Below are positions 32,459 through 41,673 of a DNA stretch of 64,000 nucleotides, in pieces. A program made the position numbers and the translations under genes. Numbering within the stretch: the first letter of the stretch is position 1; every line of letters begins with the position of its first letter. This stretch comes from Bog-532 sp963830385 (GTDB lineage Bacteria; Actinomycetota; Actinomycetes; Streptosporangiales; Streptosporangiaceae), in the NCBI GenBank assembly GCA_963830385.1, contig CAWHMD010000009.1:372001-436000 (forward strand), read 5' to 3'. The notes below the pieces were generated by a model. The model worked only from the letters and a program-made list of their open reading frames with translations, ran no database searches and was not told the DNA's origin.

Positions 32459-32506
32459 ACCCCGCAGCACGGCCGGCAGCAGCACCCTGAGCCCTTTTTC
32501 CAAGGA

Positions 32507-32535
32507 TTAAAGGGCACTACCGCGAGCGTTATGCT
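32507..32535 (+). promoter_or_regulatory. Weak promoter candidate before pdxT-yebC
   Basis: TTAAAG and TATGCT are separated by 17 bases in a locally AT-rich gap between pdxS and pdxT. A hairpin with arms GCCCTTT / AAAGGGC (32491-32515) overlaps the -35. It may let pdxT-yebC be transcribed apart from pdxS, or act as a weak terminator after pdxS. Confidence 0.3.
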
Positions 32536-32586
32536 GGGTAGATCCCCAGCTAGCCCGTGTTCTGCCATGCCCAAAGGACTCCCGCC

Positions 32587-33192
32587 GTGCCCCACCCGCA
32601 AGCTCCTCTGATCGGCGTCCTCGCCCTCCAGGGTGACGTGCGCGAGCACGTCCGCGCCCTGCACGCGGCGGGCGCGCGGGCCACGCTGGTGCGCCGGCCG
32701 GACGAGCTGGAGTCGGTGGACGGGCTGATCATCCCGGGCGGGGAATCGACCACGTTGTGGCGGCTGGCGACGGCCTTCGACATGATGGACCCGTTGCGTA
32801 AGATGCTGTCGGCCGGCCTGCCGGCGTTCGGCTCCTGCGCGGGCATGATCATGCTGGCGGACCGCCTGGTCGACGGCGTGGCCGGGCAGCAGACGTTCGG
32901 CGGGATCGACATGACCGTCCGGCGGAACGCGTTCGGCCGGCAGGTCGATTCGTTCGAATCCGACATCGCGCTGACGTCGATGGGCGGGCCGCCGCTGCGG
33001 GCGGTGTTCATCCGCGCGCCGTGGGTCGAGCAGGCGGGCGACGAGGTCGAGATCCTCGGCACCGACGAGCACGCCGGTAGGATCGTCGCGGTCCGGCAGG
33101 GCGCCCTCCTGGCCACGTCGTTCCATCCGGAGCTGACCTCGGACCCGCGGATCCATGAGCTTTTTGTTGACATCGTAAGGGGAAATACATGA
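32587..33192 (+). CDS. pdxT: Pyridoxal 5'-phosphate synthase, glutaminase subunit PdxT
   Basis: 201 residues from the GTG at 32587, which has AAAGGA upstream. It is a class I glutaminase: LIGVLALQGDVREHV, IIPGGESTT, the nucleophile Cys in GSCAGMIML and the catalytic His-Glu in SFHPE. It hydrolyses glutamine and channels ammonia to PdxS. The stop overlaps the yebC start by four bases. Confidence 0.95.
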   Translation: MPHPQAPLIGVLALQGDVREHVRALHAAGARATLVRRPDELESVDGLIIPGGESTTLWRLATAFDMMDPLRKMLSAGLPAFGSCAGMIMLADRLVDGVAGQQTFGGIDMTVRRNAFGRQVDSFESDIALTSMGGPPLRAVFIRAPWVEQAGDEVEILGTDEHAGRIVAVRQGALLATSFHPELTSDPRIHELFVDIVRGNT

Positions 33193-33942
33193 GCGGCCAC
33201 TCCAAGTGGGCGACCACTAAGCACAAGAAGGCAGTGGTCGACGCCAAGCGCGGCAAGCTGTTCGCCAAGCTGATCAAGAACGTCGAGGTGGCGGCCCGGA
33301 CCGGTGGCGGTGACCCGGCCGGCAACCCGACGCTGTACGACGCCATCCAGAAGGCCAAGAAGAGCTCGGTCCCCAACGACAACATCGACCGGGCCGTCCG
33401 TCGTGGCTCCGGCCAGGAGGCCGGCGGCGCCACCTACGAGAACATCACCTACGAGGGCTACGCCCCCGGCGGGGTGGCGGTCCTGGTGGAGTGCCTGACC
33501 GACAACCGCAACCGGGCCGCCTCCGACGTCCGCGTCGCCTTCACTCGCAACGGCGGGGCCCTGGCCGACCCCGGCTCGGTGTCCTACCTGTTCAACCGCA
33601 AGGGCGTCGTCATCGTCAACAAGAACCGACGCCGTCAGCGAGGATGACGTCCTGGGGGCCGTGCTCGAGGCCGGCGCCGAGGAGGTCAACGACCTCGGCG
33701 ACTCGTTCGAGGTGACCAGCGAGGCCACCGACGTGGTGGCGGTGCGCAGCGCGCTGCAGGACGCCGGCATCGACTACGAGTCGGCCGACATCGCGTTCGT
33801 GCCGACCATGGAGATCCCGGTCGACGAGGACCAGGCCCGCCGGGTGTTCCGGGTCATCGACGCGCTCGAGGACTCCGACGACGTGCAGGACGTCTACGCC
33901 AACTACTCCGTGCCCGACGAGATCATGGAGAAGCTGGGCTGA
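33189..33942 (+). pseudogene. yebC: YebC/PmpR-family protein, split by a +1 frameshift
   Basis: The first frame gives MSGHSKWATTKHKK through to YLFNRKGVVIVNK and then a foreign tail (NRRRQRG) and a stop at 33647. The second part (TDAVSEDDVLGAVLEAGAEE onward, ending at 33942) continues the family perfectly in the next frame. Removing one A from AAGAACC at 33621-33627 restores a 250-residue protein, the normal family length. YebC is a DNA/RNA-associated protein linked to regulation and to translation of proline-rich stretches. Either the gene is broken or the base is a sequencing error. It sits between pdxT and ruvC, its usual place. Confidence 0.85.
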
Positions 33943-34018
33943 CGCCGAGCCGAAAGCTTCGCGACACCGCCCGGCCCGGGATGATTTCCGGGCGGCGCTG
34001 GTCGTAGCGTTGCTGTTT

Positions 34019-35278
34019 GTGGCAACGCATCTGACTTCGCTCTCCAGCCCGGACATCCGCGAGATCACCCCGGCCGACGACCTGGACGCCCTGATCGACC
34101 TGGCCCGGCGGGCGTTCGGCCCCGGGGCGATGGCCGACACGCCCGAGGCGGTGGCCCGCCGCCGCGACACCGTCGGCCAGGCCATCTCCACCGGGCGGGT
34201 GTTCGGCGCGTTCGCCGGCGACCAGATGGTGGCCTCCGCCTCCTGGCACGACATGCGCCAGTGGTGGCACGGCCGGTCCATCGCGATGGCCGGGGTGGCC
34301 GCGGTCATGGTGGCCCCCGAGTTCCGCGGTCGCGGCGTCGGCCGCACGCTGATGACCGAGGTGCTGGCGGCCATCGCCCGCCGCGGTTACCCGCTGTCGG
34401 TGCTCTATCCCGCCACCACCCCGATCTACCGGTCGCTGGGCTGGGAGATGGCGGGCGGCTTCACCGTGGTCTCGCTGCCGGCCCGGTCCCTGCGCAGCCT
34501 GCTGGCCCCCGACATCAGCCGGAACACCGCCGGAACGCTGGCCGACGAGCGGGCCGGCAGCCTGCACGCCGCCCCGTTCGCGCGGGTCACCCCCGACGAC
34601 GCGGCCGCCATCATCGACGTCGTCGGCCGCGCCCACGAACTGGCCCGGCAGCACGGGCCCAGCACCCGCGACGTGGCCTCCACCGCGGCCTGGCTGGCTG
34701 ATCCGTCGCTGTACGCCTACCTGGCCCCGGACGGATTCCTGGCCTACCGCTGGGGCCAGGGCCACGAGATCAAGGTGGAGCGGATCGTGGCCGCCACCGA
34801 GCGGACGCTGCGCGAGCTGTGGTCGATCGTGGCCTCGCACTCCTCCACCGCCGACACCGTGACCGCCCGGGTCGGCCCGGCCGACCCGGTGTTCTGGCTG
34901 ACCCGGGAGCCGGACACGCACGTGTCGTTCCAGGAGATGTGGATGCTGCGCCTGGTCGACGTCGCGGAGGCGGTCGGGGCCCGCGGCTTCCCGATGTCCG
35001 CGCAGGTCAGCCAGCCGCTCTACATTCAGGACGACACCCGCGAGGCCAACTCCGGCCTGTGGGAGCTGTCCGTCACCGGGGGACGGGGCACCCTGGTCCC
35101 GCATCCGGAGGCCACCCGGCCGCTCACCATCGGCGTGCGCGGGCTGGCCGCCCTGTACGGCGGCACCCCGATGGCCACGCTGCGCCAGGCCGGGCTGGCC
35201 AGCGGGGGCGATCCGGTGGGCGACAGCGAACTCGACGGGGCGTTCGGCGGCGCGTCTTACCTGCTCGACAACTTCTGA
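34019..35278 (+). CDS. Eis-like GNAT N-acetyltransferase
   Basis: About 419 residues. An N-terminal GNAT domain with VMVAPEFRGRGVGRTLMTEVL (acetyl-CoA loop) is followed by a second GNAT-like half and a C-terminal SCP2-like domain (GVRGLAALYGGTPMATLRQAG). This is the layout of the mycobacterial Eis family, hexameric enzymes that acetylate amines or protein lysines. The GTG at 34019 has no ribosome site but has TAGCGT eight bases upstream, so a leaderless message is possible; TTG at 34010 is the alternative. Confidence 0.85.
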   Translation: MATHLTSLSSPDIREITPADDLDALIDLARRAFGPGAMADTPEAVARRRDTVGQAISTGRVFGAFAGDQMVASASWHDMRQWWHGRSIAMAGVAAVMVAPEFRGRGVGRTLMTEVLAAIARRGYPLSVLYPATTPIYRSLGWEMAGGFTVVSLPARSLRSLLAPDISRNTAGTLADERAGSLHAAPFARVTPDDAAAIIDVVGRAHELARQHGPSTRDVASTAAWLADPSLYAYLAPDGFLAYRWGQGHEIKVERIVAATERTLRELWSIVASHSSTADTVTARVGPADPVFWLTREPDTHVSFQEMWMLRLVDVAEAVGARGFPMSAQVSQPLYIQDDTREANSGLWELSVTGGRGTLVPHPEATRPLTIGVRGLAALYGGTPMATLRQAGLASGGDPVGDSELDGAFGGASYLLDNF

Positions 35279-35327
35279 TCCGGTAAGTTCGATCCCGAAC
35301 AGATGTTCGGCGGACGATGGAGGCCTG

Positions 35328-35936
35328 ATGGCGGCGCTGAGTTTTTCCCAGCGCCCGCTGCGGGTGTTCGGCATTGATCCCGGCTTGACCCGTTGTGGCC
35401 TGGGCGTGGTCGACGGCACGCCGGGCCGGGCGCTCACCCTGGTCGACGTGGGAGTGGCCCGGACTCCGGCCGAGGACGACATCAGCCAGCGGCTGCTCGC
35501 CCTGGAGGAGCAGTTCGAAGCCTGGATGACCACTCACCAGCCGGACGCGGTGGCGGTGGAGCGGGTGTTCAGCCAGCACAACGTGCGGACGGTGATGGGC
35601 ACCGCCCAGGCGGGCGCGGTGGCCATCGTGTGCGCGGCCCGGCGCGGGCTGCCGGTCGCCCTGCACACTCCCAGCGAGGTCAAGGCCGCGGTGACCGGTA
35701 ACGGCCGCGCGGACAAGGAACAGGTGACGACGATGGTGACGAGGCTGCTGCGGCTGGCCGACCCGCCCCGCCCGGCCGACGCCGCCGACGCGCTGGCGCT
35801 GGCCATCTGTCACCTGTGGCGCGGCGGCGACCGGTCCCGGCTGGCCGGATTGTCAGCCGCCGCACAGGGCCGGGGCCCGGGCGGCTGGGCCGCCCCGGCC
35901 CGGCCGAATCCGGTGTATCCGGGGAGGCAGCAGTGA
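35328..35936 (+). CDS. ruvC: Holliday junction resolvase RuvC
   Basis: 202 residues from the ATG with GGAGG just upstream. The core has FGIDPGLTRCGLGVVD (first catalytic Asp), VAVERVFSQHNVRTVMGTAQ (second acid), SEVKAAVTGNGRADKEQV and the late acids in ADAADALALAICH. It cuts four-way junctions formed in recombination repair. The C-terminus has an added Gly/Ala/Pro tail of about 30 residues. It overlaps ruvA by four bases. Confidence 0.97.
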   Translation: MAALSFSQRPLRVFGIDPGLTRCGLGVVDGTPGRALTLVDVGVARTPAEDDISQRLLALEEQFEAWMTTHQPDAVAVERVFSQHNVRTVMGTAQAGAVAIVCAARRGLPVALHTPSEVKAAVTGNGRADKEQVTTMVTRLLRLADPPRPADAADALALAICHLWRGGDRSRLAGLSAAAQGRGPGGWAAPARPNPVYPGRQQ

Positions 35937-36556
35937 TATCGCACCTGCGGGGCACGGTCGCCGGGGTCGCTCCCGACGGCGCGGTGATCGAGATCGGCGG
36001 GGTCGGGTTCAGCGTCCAGTGCACGCCGGGCACGCTGGCCGCGCTGCGGCCGGGGGAGGCTGCTCACGTGTCGACCGCGCTGGTCGTGCGGGAGGACTCG
36101 CTCACCCTCTACGGCTTCGGCAGCGACGACGAGCGCAACGTCTTCGAGCTGCTGCAGACCGCCTCGGGGGTCGGGCCGCGGCTGGCCCTGGCCATGCTCG
36201 CCGTGCACAGCCCGGACGCGCTGCGCCGGGCGGTGGCCACCGGCGACCTGGACGCGCTGCAACTGGTCCCGGGCATCGGCAAGAAGGGCGCCCAGCGCAT
36301 CGTGCTGGAGCTGAAGGACCGGCTCGGTGCGCCCGGCGACGTACCCCTGGACAGCACCCGCGTGCTGCCGTCCGCGGCCCCGTCCTGGCGCGAGCAGGCC
36401 CAGTCCGGCCTGGTCAACCTGGGCTGGCCGGCCCGCGACGCCGAGCAGGCGGTGCAGGCGGTGGCGGCCGACCTCGAGGCGGACGGCGTGCCACCGGAGT
36501 CGGCCGACGTGGCCACCGTGCTGCGGGCGGCCATGAAGAAGCTCAGCAGGCAGTGA
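35933..36556 (+). CDS. ruvA: Holliday junction DNA helicase subunit RuvA
   Basis: 207 residues from the GTG at 35933 with a GGGGAGG site. The OB-fold start ISHLRGTVAGVAPDGAVIEIGGVGF, the helix-hairpin-helix pair with LLQTASGVGPRLALAML and LQLVPGIGKKGAQRIVLELK, and the C-terminal RuvB-binding domain (GLVNLGWPARDAEQAV) are all present. It binds junction DNA and recruits RuvB. Confidence 0.97.
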   Translation: MISHLRGTVAGVAPDGAVIEIGGVGFSVQCTPGTLAALRPGEAAHVSTALVVREDSLTLYGFGSDDERNVFELLQTASGVGPRLALAMLAVHSPDALRRAVATGDLDALQLVPGIGKKGAQRIVLELKDRLGAPGDVPLDSTRVLPSAAPSWREQAQSGLVNLGWPARDAEQAVQAVAADLEADGVPPESADVATVLRAAMKKLSRQ

Positions 36557-36566
36557 GGGGCTGCCC

Positions 36567-37676
36567 ATGAAGGAAAGCGACCTCGAAGCCCAGGAGGCGC
36601 AGGCCCTCGCCCAGGCCCGCTCGGCCCGGGAGCCGGGGGCCGAGCACGAGCGCGTTGTCTCCCCGCTGGCCGACGCCGACGACCGCGCCATCGAGACCGC
36701 GCTGCGGCCCAAACGGCTGGCGGACTTCGTCGGCCAGCAGCGGGTCCGTGACCAGCTGTCGCTGGTGCTGGAAAGCGCGCTGCGGCGCGGCCGCCCGCCG
36801 GACCACGTGCTGCTGTCCGGGCCGCCGGGGCTCGGCAAGACCACCATCGCCATGATCATCGCGGCCGAGCTGGGCATGCCGCTGCGGATCACCAGCGGTC
36901 CCGCCATCGAGCGGTCCGGCGACCTCGCCGCGGTGCTGTCGACGCTGGCCGAGGGCGAGGTGGTGTTCATCGACGAGATCCACCGGCTCGCCCGCCCGGC
37001 CGAGGAGATGCTCTACCTGGCCATGGAGGACTTCCGGGTCGACGTGGTGGTGGGCAAGGGCCCCGGCGCGACCGCGATCCCGCTCGACATCGCGCCGTTC
37101 ACCCTGGTCGGGGCGACCACCCGGTCCGGGCTGCTGCCCGCGCCGCTGCGCGACCGGTTCGGCTTCACCGCCCACATGGACTTCTACCGGCCTGAGGACC
37201 TGGAGATCATCATCCGGCGGTCGGCCGGACTGCTCGGCGTCCGGCTGCGCGACGACGGAGCCGCAGAGCTGGCTGGCCGATGCCGCGGGACGCCCCGGAT
37301 CGCCAACCGGCTGCTGCGCCGGGTCCGTGACTACGCCGAGGTCCGCGGCGACGGCACCGTGAACCGGGCGGTGGTCCGGGCCGCGCTGGACCTGTATGAG
37401 GTGGACCAGGAGGGCCTGGACCGGCTGGACCGGGCCGTGCTCGACGCGGTGGTTCACCGGTTCGGCGGCGGCCCGGTCGGCCTGAGCACGCTGGCCGTGG
37501 TGGTGGGGGAGGAGGCCGAGACGGTGGAGGTGGTGGCCGAGCCGTTCCTGGTCCGCCGCGGCCTGCTGGCCCGCACCCCTCGCGGCCGGGTGGCCACTCC
37601 GGCTGCCTGGGAGCACTTGGGCCTCACGCCTCCCGCCGGTACCGCGGGCCCCGGGCTGGCCACCCTGTTCGACTGA
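36567..37676 (+). CDS. ruvB: Holliday junction branch-migration ATPase RuvB
   Basis: A 369-residue AAA+ motor with LRPKRLADFVGQ, Walker A GPPGLGKTT (residues 85-93), Walker B VVFIDEIHRL, sensor 1 LVGATTRSGLLPAPLRDRFG and the winged-helix C-terminal domain. It drives branch migration together with RuvA. It begins 11 bases after ruvA. The start has a GAGGGG site. Confidence 0.97.
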   Translation: MKESDLEAQEAQALAQARSAREPGAEHERVVSPLADADDRAIETALRPKRLADFVGQQRVRDQLSLVLESALRRGRPPDHVLLSGPPGLGKTTIAMIIAAELGMPLRITSGPAIERSGDLAAVLSTLAEGEVVFIDEIHRLARPAEEMLYLAMEDFRVDVVVGKGPGATAIPLDIAPFTLVGATTRSGLLPAPLRDRFGFTAHMDFYRPEDLEIIIRRSAGLLGVRLRDDGAAELAGRCRGTPRIANRLLRRVRDYAEVRGDGTVNRAVVRAALDLYEVDQEGLDRLDRAVLDAVVHRFGGGPVGLSTLAVVVGEEAETVEVVAEPFLVRRGLLARTPRGRVATPAAWEHLGLTPPAGTAGPGLATLFD

Positions 37677-37893
37677 GCCCCACGAAGGTCCCGGCGAACG
37701 TCTTAATGAAGGTCGCCGTGCGGTCACGATCACGGCGCGAACGTCGTAGCCTGTTCGTGGATGGCCGGCGGGTCGCTACACTGCGGCAGTTGGCCACTGG
37801 CCGCCGCCTTGTGCGGGAACCGGGTTCGCCCGGCCCGGGCGGGGACCTGGCCTGGCCAACCCGCTGATCCCAACCGGAAAGGTGCCCCCGCTC

Positions 37894-38427
37894 ATGGGGA
37901 ACATTGCTCACGCCGCGGCAGCATCGTCGTCGGGCGGTTCCACGTTCATCATCTTCATCATCATCATTATTGGTGCGATGTACTTCCTGGTCATGCGGCC
38001 GGGGCGGAAGCGCCAGCAGCGGACCCAGCAGCAGCAGAACGCTGTCCAGCCCGGCGCCCGGGTCCGTACCACCGCCGGCATGTACGCCACCGTGGTCGCC
38101 GTCGACGGTGACGACGTGATCCTCGAGGTCGCGCCGGACGTCGAGGTCCGCTACATGAAGCGCGCGATCATGGAGGTCGTCGGCGACGCCGGCACGGTCG
38201 ACGAGACCGCCGAGGACGAGACCGAGGACGGGATCGGCGAGGACGACGAGACCGCCGATCACGACGAGCACCTCGAGAACGAAGTGCACGAGGAGCACGA
38301 AGAGGCTGCCGTGCCGACCGCCAGCTATGGCGATGACCTGACCATCAACGGCACGCCGGACAAGGTCAAGGCGAACGGCGACCACAGCGACACGGCCGCG
38401 CCGGAAAGCACCGCCGCCAAGGAATGA
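37894..38427 (+). CDS. yajC: Sec translocon accessory protein YajC
   Basis: 177 residues from the ATG at 37894. One helix near residues 20-35 (IIFIIIIIGAMYFLVM) is followed by RPGRKRQQRTQQQQN and the family core GARVRTTAGMYATVVAVDGDDV. After residue 90 comes a long, highly acidic tail (Asp/Glu/His/Thr) of about 80 residues, an actinobacterial extension. It joins SecD-SecF in the accessory membrane complex for protein export. The 217-base gap before it probably holds the sec promoter. Confidence 0.93.
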   Translation: MGNIAHAAAASSSGGSTFIIFIIIIIGAMYFLVMRPGRKRQQRTQQQQNAVQPGARVRTTAGMYATVVAVDGDDVILEVAPDVEVRYMKRAIMEVVGDAGTVDETAEDETEDGIGEDDETADHDEHLENEVHEEHEEAAVPTASYGDDLTINGTPDKVKANGDHSDTAAPESTAAKE

Positions 38428-38475
38428 CGGGCGCCACTCCGGCCCCGTAAGGACGACTGAGGGACAACAGGACAA

Positions 38476-40353
38476 GTGGCTCCGCCAAGGAATAGCGGCT
38501 CGAAGCCAGGGCGCGCCCTCGCGCTCCTGGCCGCGCTGATCGTGGTCATGCTGCTCGGCATCATCGCGCCGAACATCGGCAGCCCCGGCAAGTGGCACCA
38601 GGACTTCAAGGTCACGCTGGGGCTCGACCTGTCCAGCGGCACCCAGGCCACCTTGCGGGCCGTGACGCTCAAGGGCGGCAAGAACCCGCCGTCCGACCTG
38701 ATGCAGCAGGCCGTGGCGATCATCAACAACCGGGTGAACGCCTCCGGCAGCACCGGGGTCAGCGTGCAGCAGGAGGGCAGCACCGACATTCAGGTGACCG
38801 CCCCCGGCCAGGGCTCGCAGCAGCTGATCAACAACGTGGACACCACGGCTCAGCTGCGGTTCCGGGCGGTGCTGCTGGAGGGTTCGTCGACCGCCACGGC
38901 CACGCCGTCGGCGTCCCCCAGCACGTCGCCCAGCCCCAGCGCGTCCGCCAGCACCAAGGCCTACATCGAGCACGCGGCGGCTACGCCGAGCCCCTCGGCT
39001 CAGGCCGGCAGCACCGCGAGCGCCAAGGCGAGCTCGTCCGCGACGCCCGCCGCGTCCGCGTCGGCCAGCCCGAGCCCGACCGGCTCGGCCGCCGCCACCA
39101 CCGCCGGCAACCCGTCGGCGGTCAACGCGGCCACCATGAAGCTGTTCGACAAGCTGGACTGCAGCAACCTCAACACCTGGAAGACCAAGCTCGGTTACAA
39201 CGAGCAGAAGTGGGACGACCCCGGCACCCAGACCGTGGCCTGCGGCCCCAGCAACGTCAAGGGCGGCCCCAACGTCAAGTACGTGCTGGACAAGGCGGTG
39301 ATCCTCGGCACCGACGTGACCGGCGAGTCCGCCCAGATCGACACCACCAGCAACCAGTGGGTCGTCCTCCTGAGCCTCAACTCCAAGGCCGCCAACGCCT
39401 TCAAGGAGCTGACCTCCACCCAGGCCACCAAGTACACCCCCAACGCCAGCACCAACTCCGATGACGCGGTGCTCGCCCAGACCGCGATCGTGCTGGACGG
39501 GAACGTGATCTCGGCCCCGCAGACCACCGAGACCATCCCCAACGGCCAGGTCCAGATCACCAACATCGGCGGCGAGGCCGCGGCCACCCAGCTGGCCAGC
39601 CAGCTCAAGTACGGCGCCCTGCCGCTCACGTTCAAGGTCGTCAACACCACCACCGTCACCGCCCAGCTGGGCAAGAACCAGCTCGACGCGGGCCTGATCG
39701 CGGGCGGGATCGGCCTGATCCTGGTCGTGATCTACTCGTTCTTCTACTACCGGGGCCTGGGCACGGTGTCGGTCTCCAGCCTGGCCATCGCCGCGCTGCT
39801 CGGCTACCTGTCGGTGGTGCTGCTCAGCAAGTACCAGAACTTCACCCTGTCGCTGACCGGCATCGCCGGCCTGATCGTGGCCATCGGCATCACCGCCGAC
39901 TCGTTCGTGGTGTTCTTCGAACGATTGCGGGACGAGGTCCGTGACGGGCGCTCGCTGCGGGCGGCCGTCGAGAGCGGCTGGCGGCGGGCCCGGCGCACGA
40001 TCCTGGTCTCGGACACGGTGTCGTTCCTGGCCGCGCTGCTGCTGTACATCTTCTCGGTCGGTGACGTGAAGGGCTTCGCCTACACCCTCGGCCTGACCAC
40101 GCTCATCGACGTGATCGTGGTGTTCCTGTTCACCAAGCCGATGGTGACGATCCTGGCCCGGACCAAGTTCTTCGGGCAGGGCCACAAGTGGTCCGGGCTC
40201 GACCCGGCCCGGCTCGGGGCCCGGGCGCCCTGGCGTTCCGGGGTGCCGCGGCGCAGCGAGCGCACGACCGGGCGCACCACGGGCCGAACCTCCGGCCGGG
40301 CCGGCAGTTCCGGCCCCGGGCGGACCTCGCGGACCACCTCAAGGGAGGCATGA
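38476..40353 (+). CDS. secD: Protein translocase subunit SecD
   Basis: A 625-residue RND-family membrane protein. TM1 (LLAALIVVMLLGIIAP), LGLDLSSGTQATL, IINNRVNASG in the first periplasmic domain, and the C-terminal set of five helices with ITADSFVVFFERLRDE (helix 4 motif) are typical. The first periplasmic domain carries an inserted low-complexity stretch of about 80 residues rich in Ser, Ala, Thr and Pro (residues about 135-215). It uses proton flow to help pull exported proteins out. It is co-transcribed with secF. Confidence 0.95.
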   Translation: MAPPRNSGSKPGRALALLAALIVVMLLGIIAPNIGSPGKWHQDFKVTLGLDLSSGTQATLRAVTLKGGKNPPSDLMQQAVAIINNRVNASGSTGVSVQQEGSTDIQVTAPGQGSQQLINNVDTTAQLRFRAVLLEGSSTATATPSASPSTSPSPSASASTKAYIEHAAATPSPSAQAGSTASAKASSSATPAASASASPSPTGSAAATTAGNPSAVNAATMKLFDKLDCSNLNTWKTKLGYNEQKWDDPGTQTVACGPSNVKGGPNVKYVLDKAVILGTDVTGESAQIDTTSNQWVVLLSLNSKAANAFKELTSTQATKYTPNASTNSDDAVLAQTAIVLDGNVISAPQTTETIPNGQVQITNIGGEAAATQLASQLKYGALPLTFKVVNTTTVTAQLGKNQLDAGLIAGGIGLILVVIYSFFYYRGLGTVSVSSLAIAALLGYLSVVLLSKYQNFTLSLTGIAGLIVAIGITADSFVVFFERLRDEVRDGRSLRAAVESGWRRARRTILVSDTVSFLAALLLYIFSVGDVKGFAYTLGLTTLIDVIVVFLFTKPMVTILARTKFFGQGHKWSGLDPARLGARAPWRSGVPRRSERTTGRTTGRTSGRAGSSGPGRTSRTTSREA

Positions 40354-40354
40354 G

Positions 40355-41668
40355 ATGTCCCGCCTGGGCGACGTCGGAGGCCGGTTGTACCGGGGCGACG
40401 TGTCGATCAACTTCGTCGGCCGCCAGAAGCTCTGGTACTCGATCTCCGCCTGCATCGTGGTCCTCGCCATCGTCGGGCTGCTGATCCGCGGGCTGAACTT
40501 CAGTGTGGAGTTCAAGGGCGGCTCGGTCTTCACGGTCAAGGCCCCCACCGCCACCATCAGCCAGATCGAGCAGGCCGTGTCCGACGGCGGCGGTGGCCAG
40601 GTCACCGTGCAGAAGTCCGGTGTCGGCTCCAACACCCAGTGGCAGGCCCAGACCGCGCCGCTCAGCATCGGCCAGGCTCAGAAGGTCCAGGATTCGCTGG
40701 CCAAAGAGCTGAACATCACCCAGAACCAGGTGAGCACCAATTTCGTCGGTCCCACCTGGGGCAGCCAGATCTCCTCCAAGGCGTTCGAGGCGCTGATCGC
40801 GTTCCTCATCGTGATCGTGCTGTACCTGTCGATCGCGTTCGAGTGGAAGATGGCGACCGCGGCGTTCGTCGCCCTGCTGCACGACATCGTGATCACGGTC
40901 GGCGTCTACGCGCTGGCCGGGTTCCAGGTCAGCCCGGCCACCATCACCGGCCTGCTCACCATCCTCGGTTATTCGCTGTACGACACGGTGGTGGTGTTCG
41001 ACAAGGTCCGGGAGAACACCGCCGGCCTGACCGCAGGCGGCAACCAGCGCACCAACTTCACCAGCTACAGCCAGGCGGCCAACCTGGCCCTGAACCAGAC
41101 CCTGGTCCGGTCGATCAACACCTCGCTGATCGCGCTGCTGCCGGTGACCGCGATCCTGATCGCCAGCACCGTGCTGCTGCCGCCCGGCGAGCTGTCCGAC
41201 CTGGCCCTGGTGCTGTTCGTGGGCATGCTGTCCGGCACCTACTCCTCGATCTTCATCGCCACCCCGGTGCTGGCCGACCTGAAGGAACGCGAGCCGAAGA
41301 TGAAGCAGCTCGCGGCCCGGGCCGCCGCCCGCGCGGCCAGCCCGCGGGCGGCCAGCAAGGCCGCCCGGGCCGGCGCGTCGGTGGGGGCCGGCTCCGTGGG
41401 GGCCAGCTCCGCCGGAGCCCCGGCCGCCGCGCCCGCCGGCGCGGCCGCGGACGACGCCGATGACGACCTGACCGGTTACGACGAGACGGCGGTCCCGGAG
41501 GCCACCGGGCCCGGCGATGAGGCCGGCGAGCCCGAGCGCCCGCCCGCCGTCACCACCCGGAGCACCACCCGGGGGGCCGATGGCACCCGGTCGGTGTCCC
41601 GGCAGCAGCCCCGGCGCAGCACCGCGGCCCAGCGGCGGTCCGCGGCCAACCGGAAGAAGCGGCGGTAA
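40355..41668 (+). CDS. secF: Protein translocase subunit SecF
   Basis: A 437-residue partner of SecD, starting one base after its stop with an AGGGAGG site. It has NFSVEFKGGSVF in the periplasmic part, VALLHDIVITVGVYAL, LGYSLYDTVVVFDKVREN and the late helices TSLIALLPVTAIL. From about residue 315 the protein becomes an Ala/Gly-rich and then basic tail (RRSTAAQRRSAANRKKRR) of about 120 residues that should lie in the cytoplasm. The tail is lineage-specific. Confidence 0.95.
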   Translation: MSRLGDVGGRLYRGDVSINFVGRQKLWYSISACIVVLAIVGLLIRGLNFSVEFKGGSVFTVKAPTATISQIEQAVSDGGGGQVTVQKSGVGSNTQWQAQTAPLSIGQAQKVQDSLAKELNITQNQVSTNFVGPTWGSQISSKAFEALIAFLIVIVLYLSIAFEWKMATAAFVALLHDIVITVGVYALAGFQVSPATITGLLTILGYSLYDTVVVFDKVRENTAGLTAGGNQRTNFTSYSQAANLALNQTLVRSINTSLIALLPVTAILIASTVLLPPGELSDLALVLFVGMLSGTYSSIFIATPVLADLKEREPKMKQLAARAAARAASPRAASKAARAGASVGAGSVGASSAGAPAAAPAGAAADDADDDLTGYDETAVPEATGPGDEAGEPERPPAVTTRSTTRGADGTRSVSRQQPRRSTAAQRRSAANRKKRR

Positions 41669-41673
41669 CGTAC

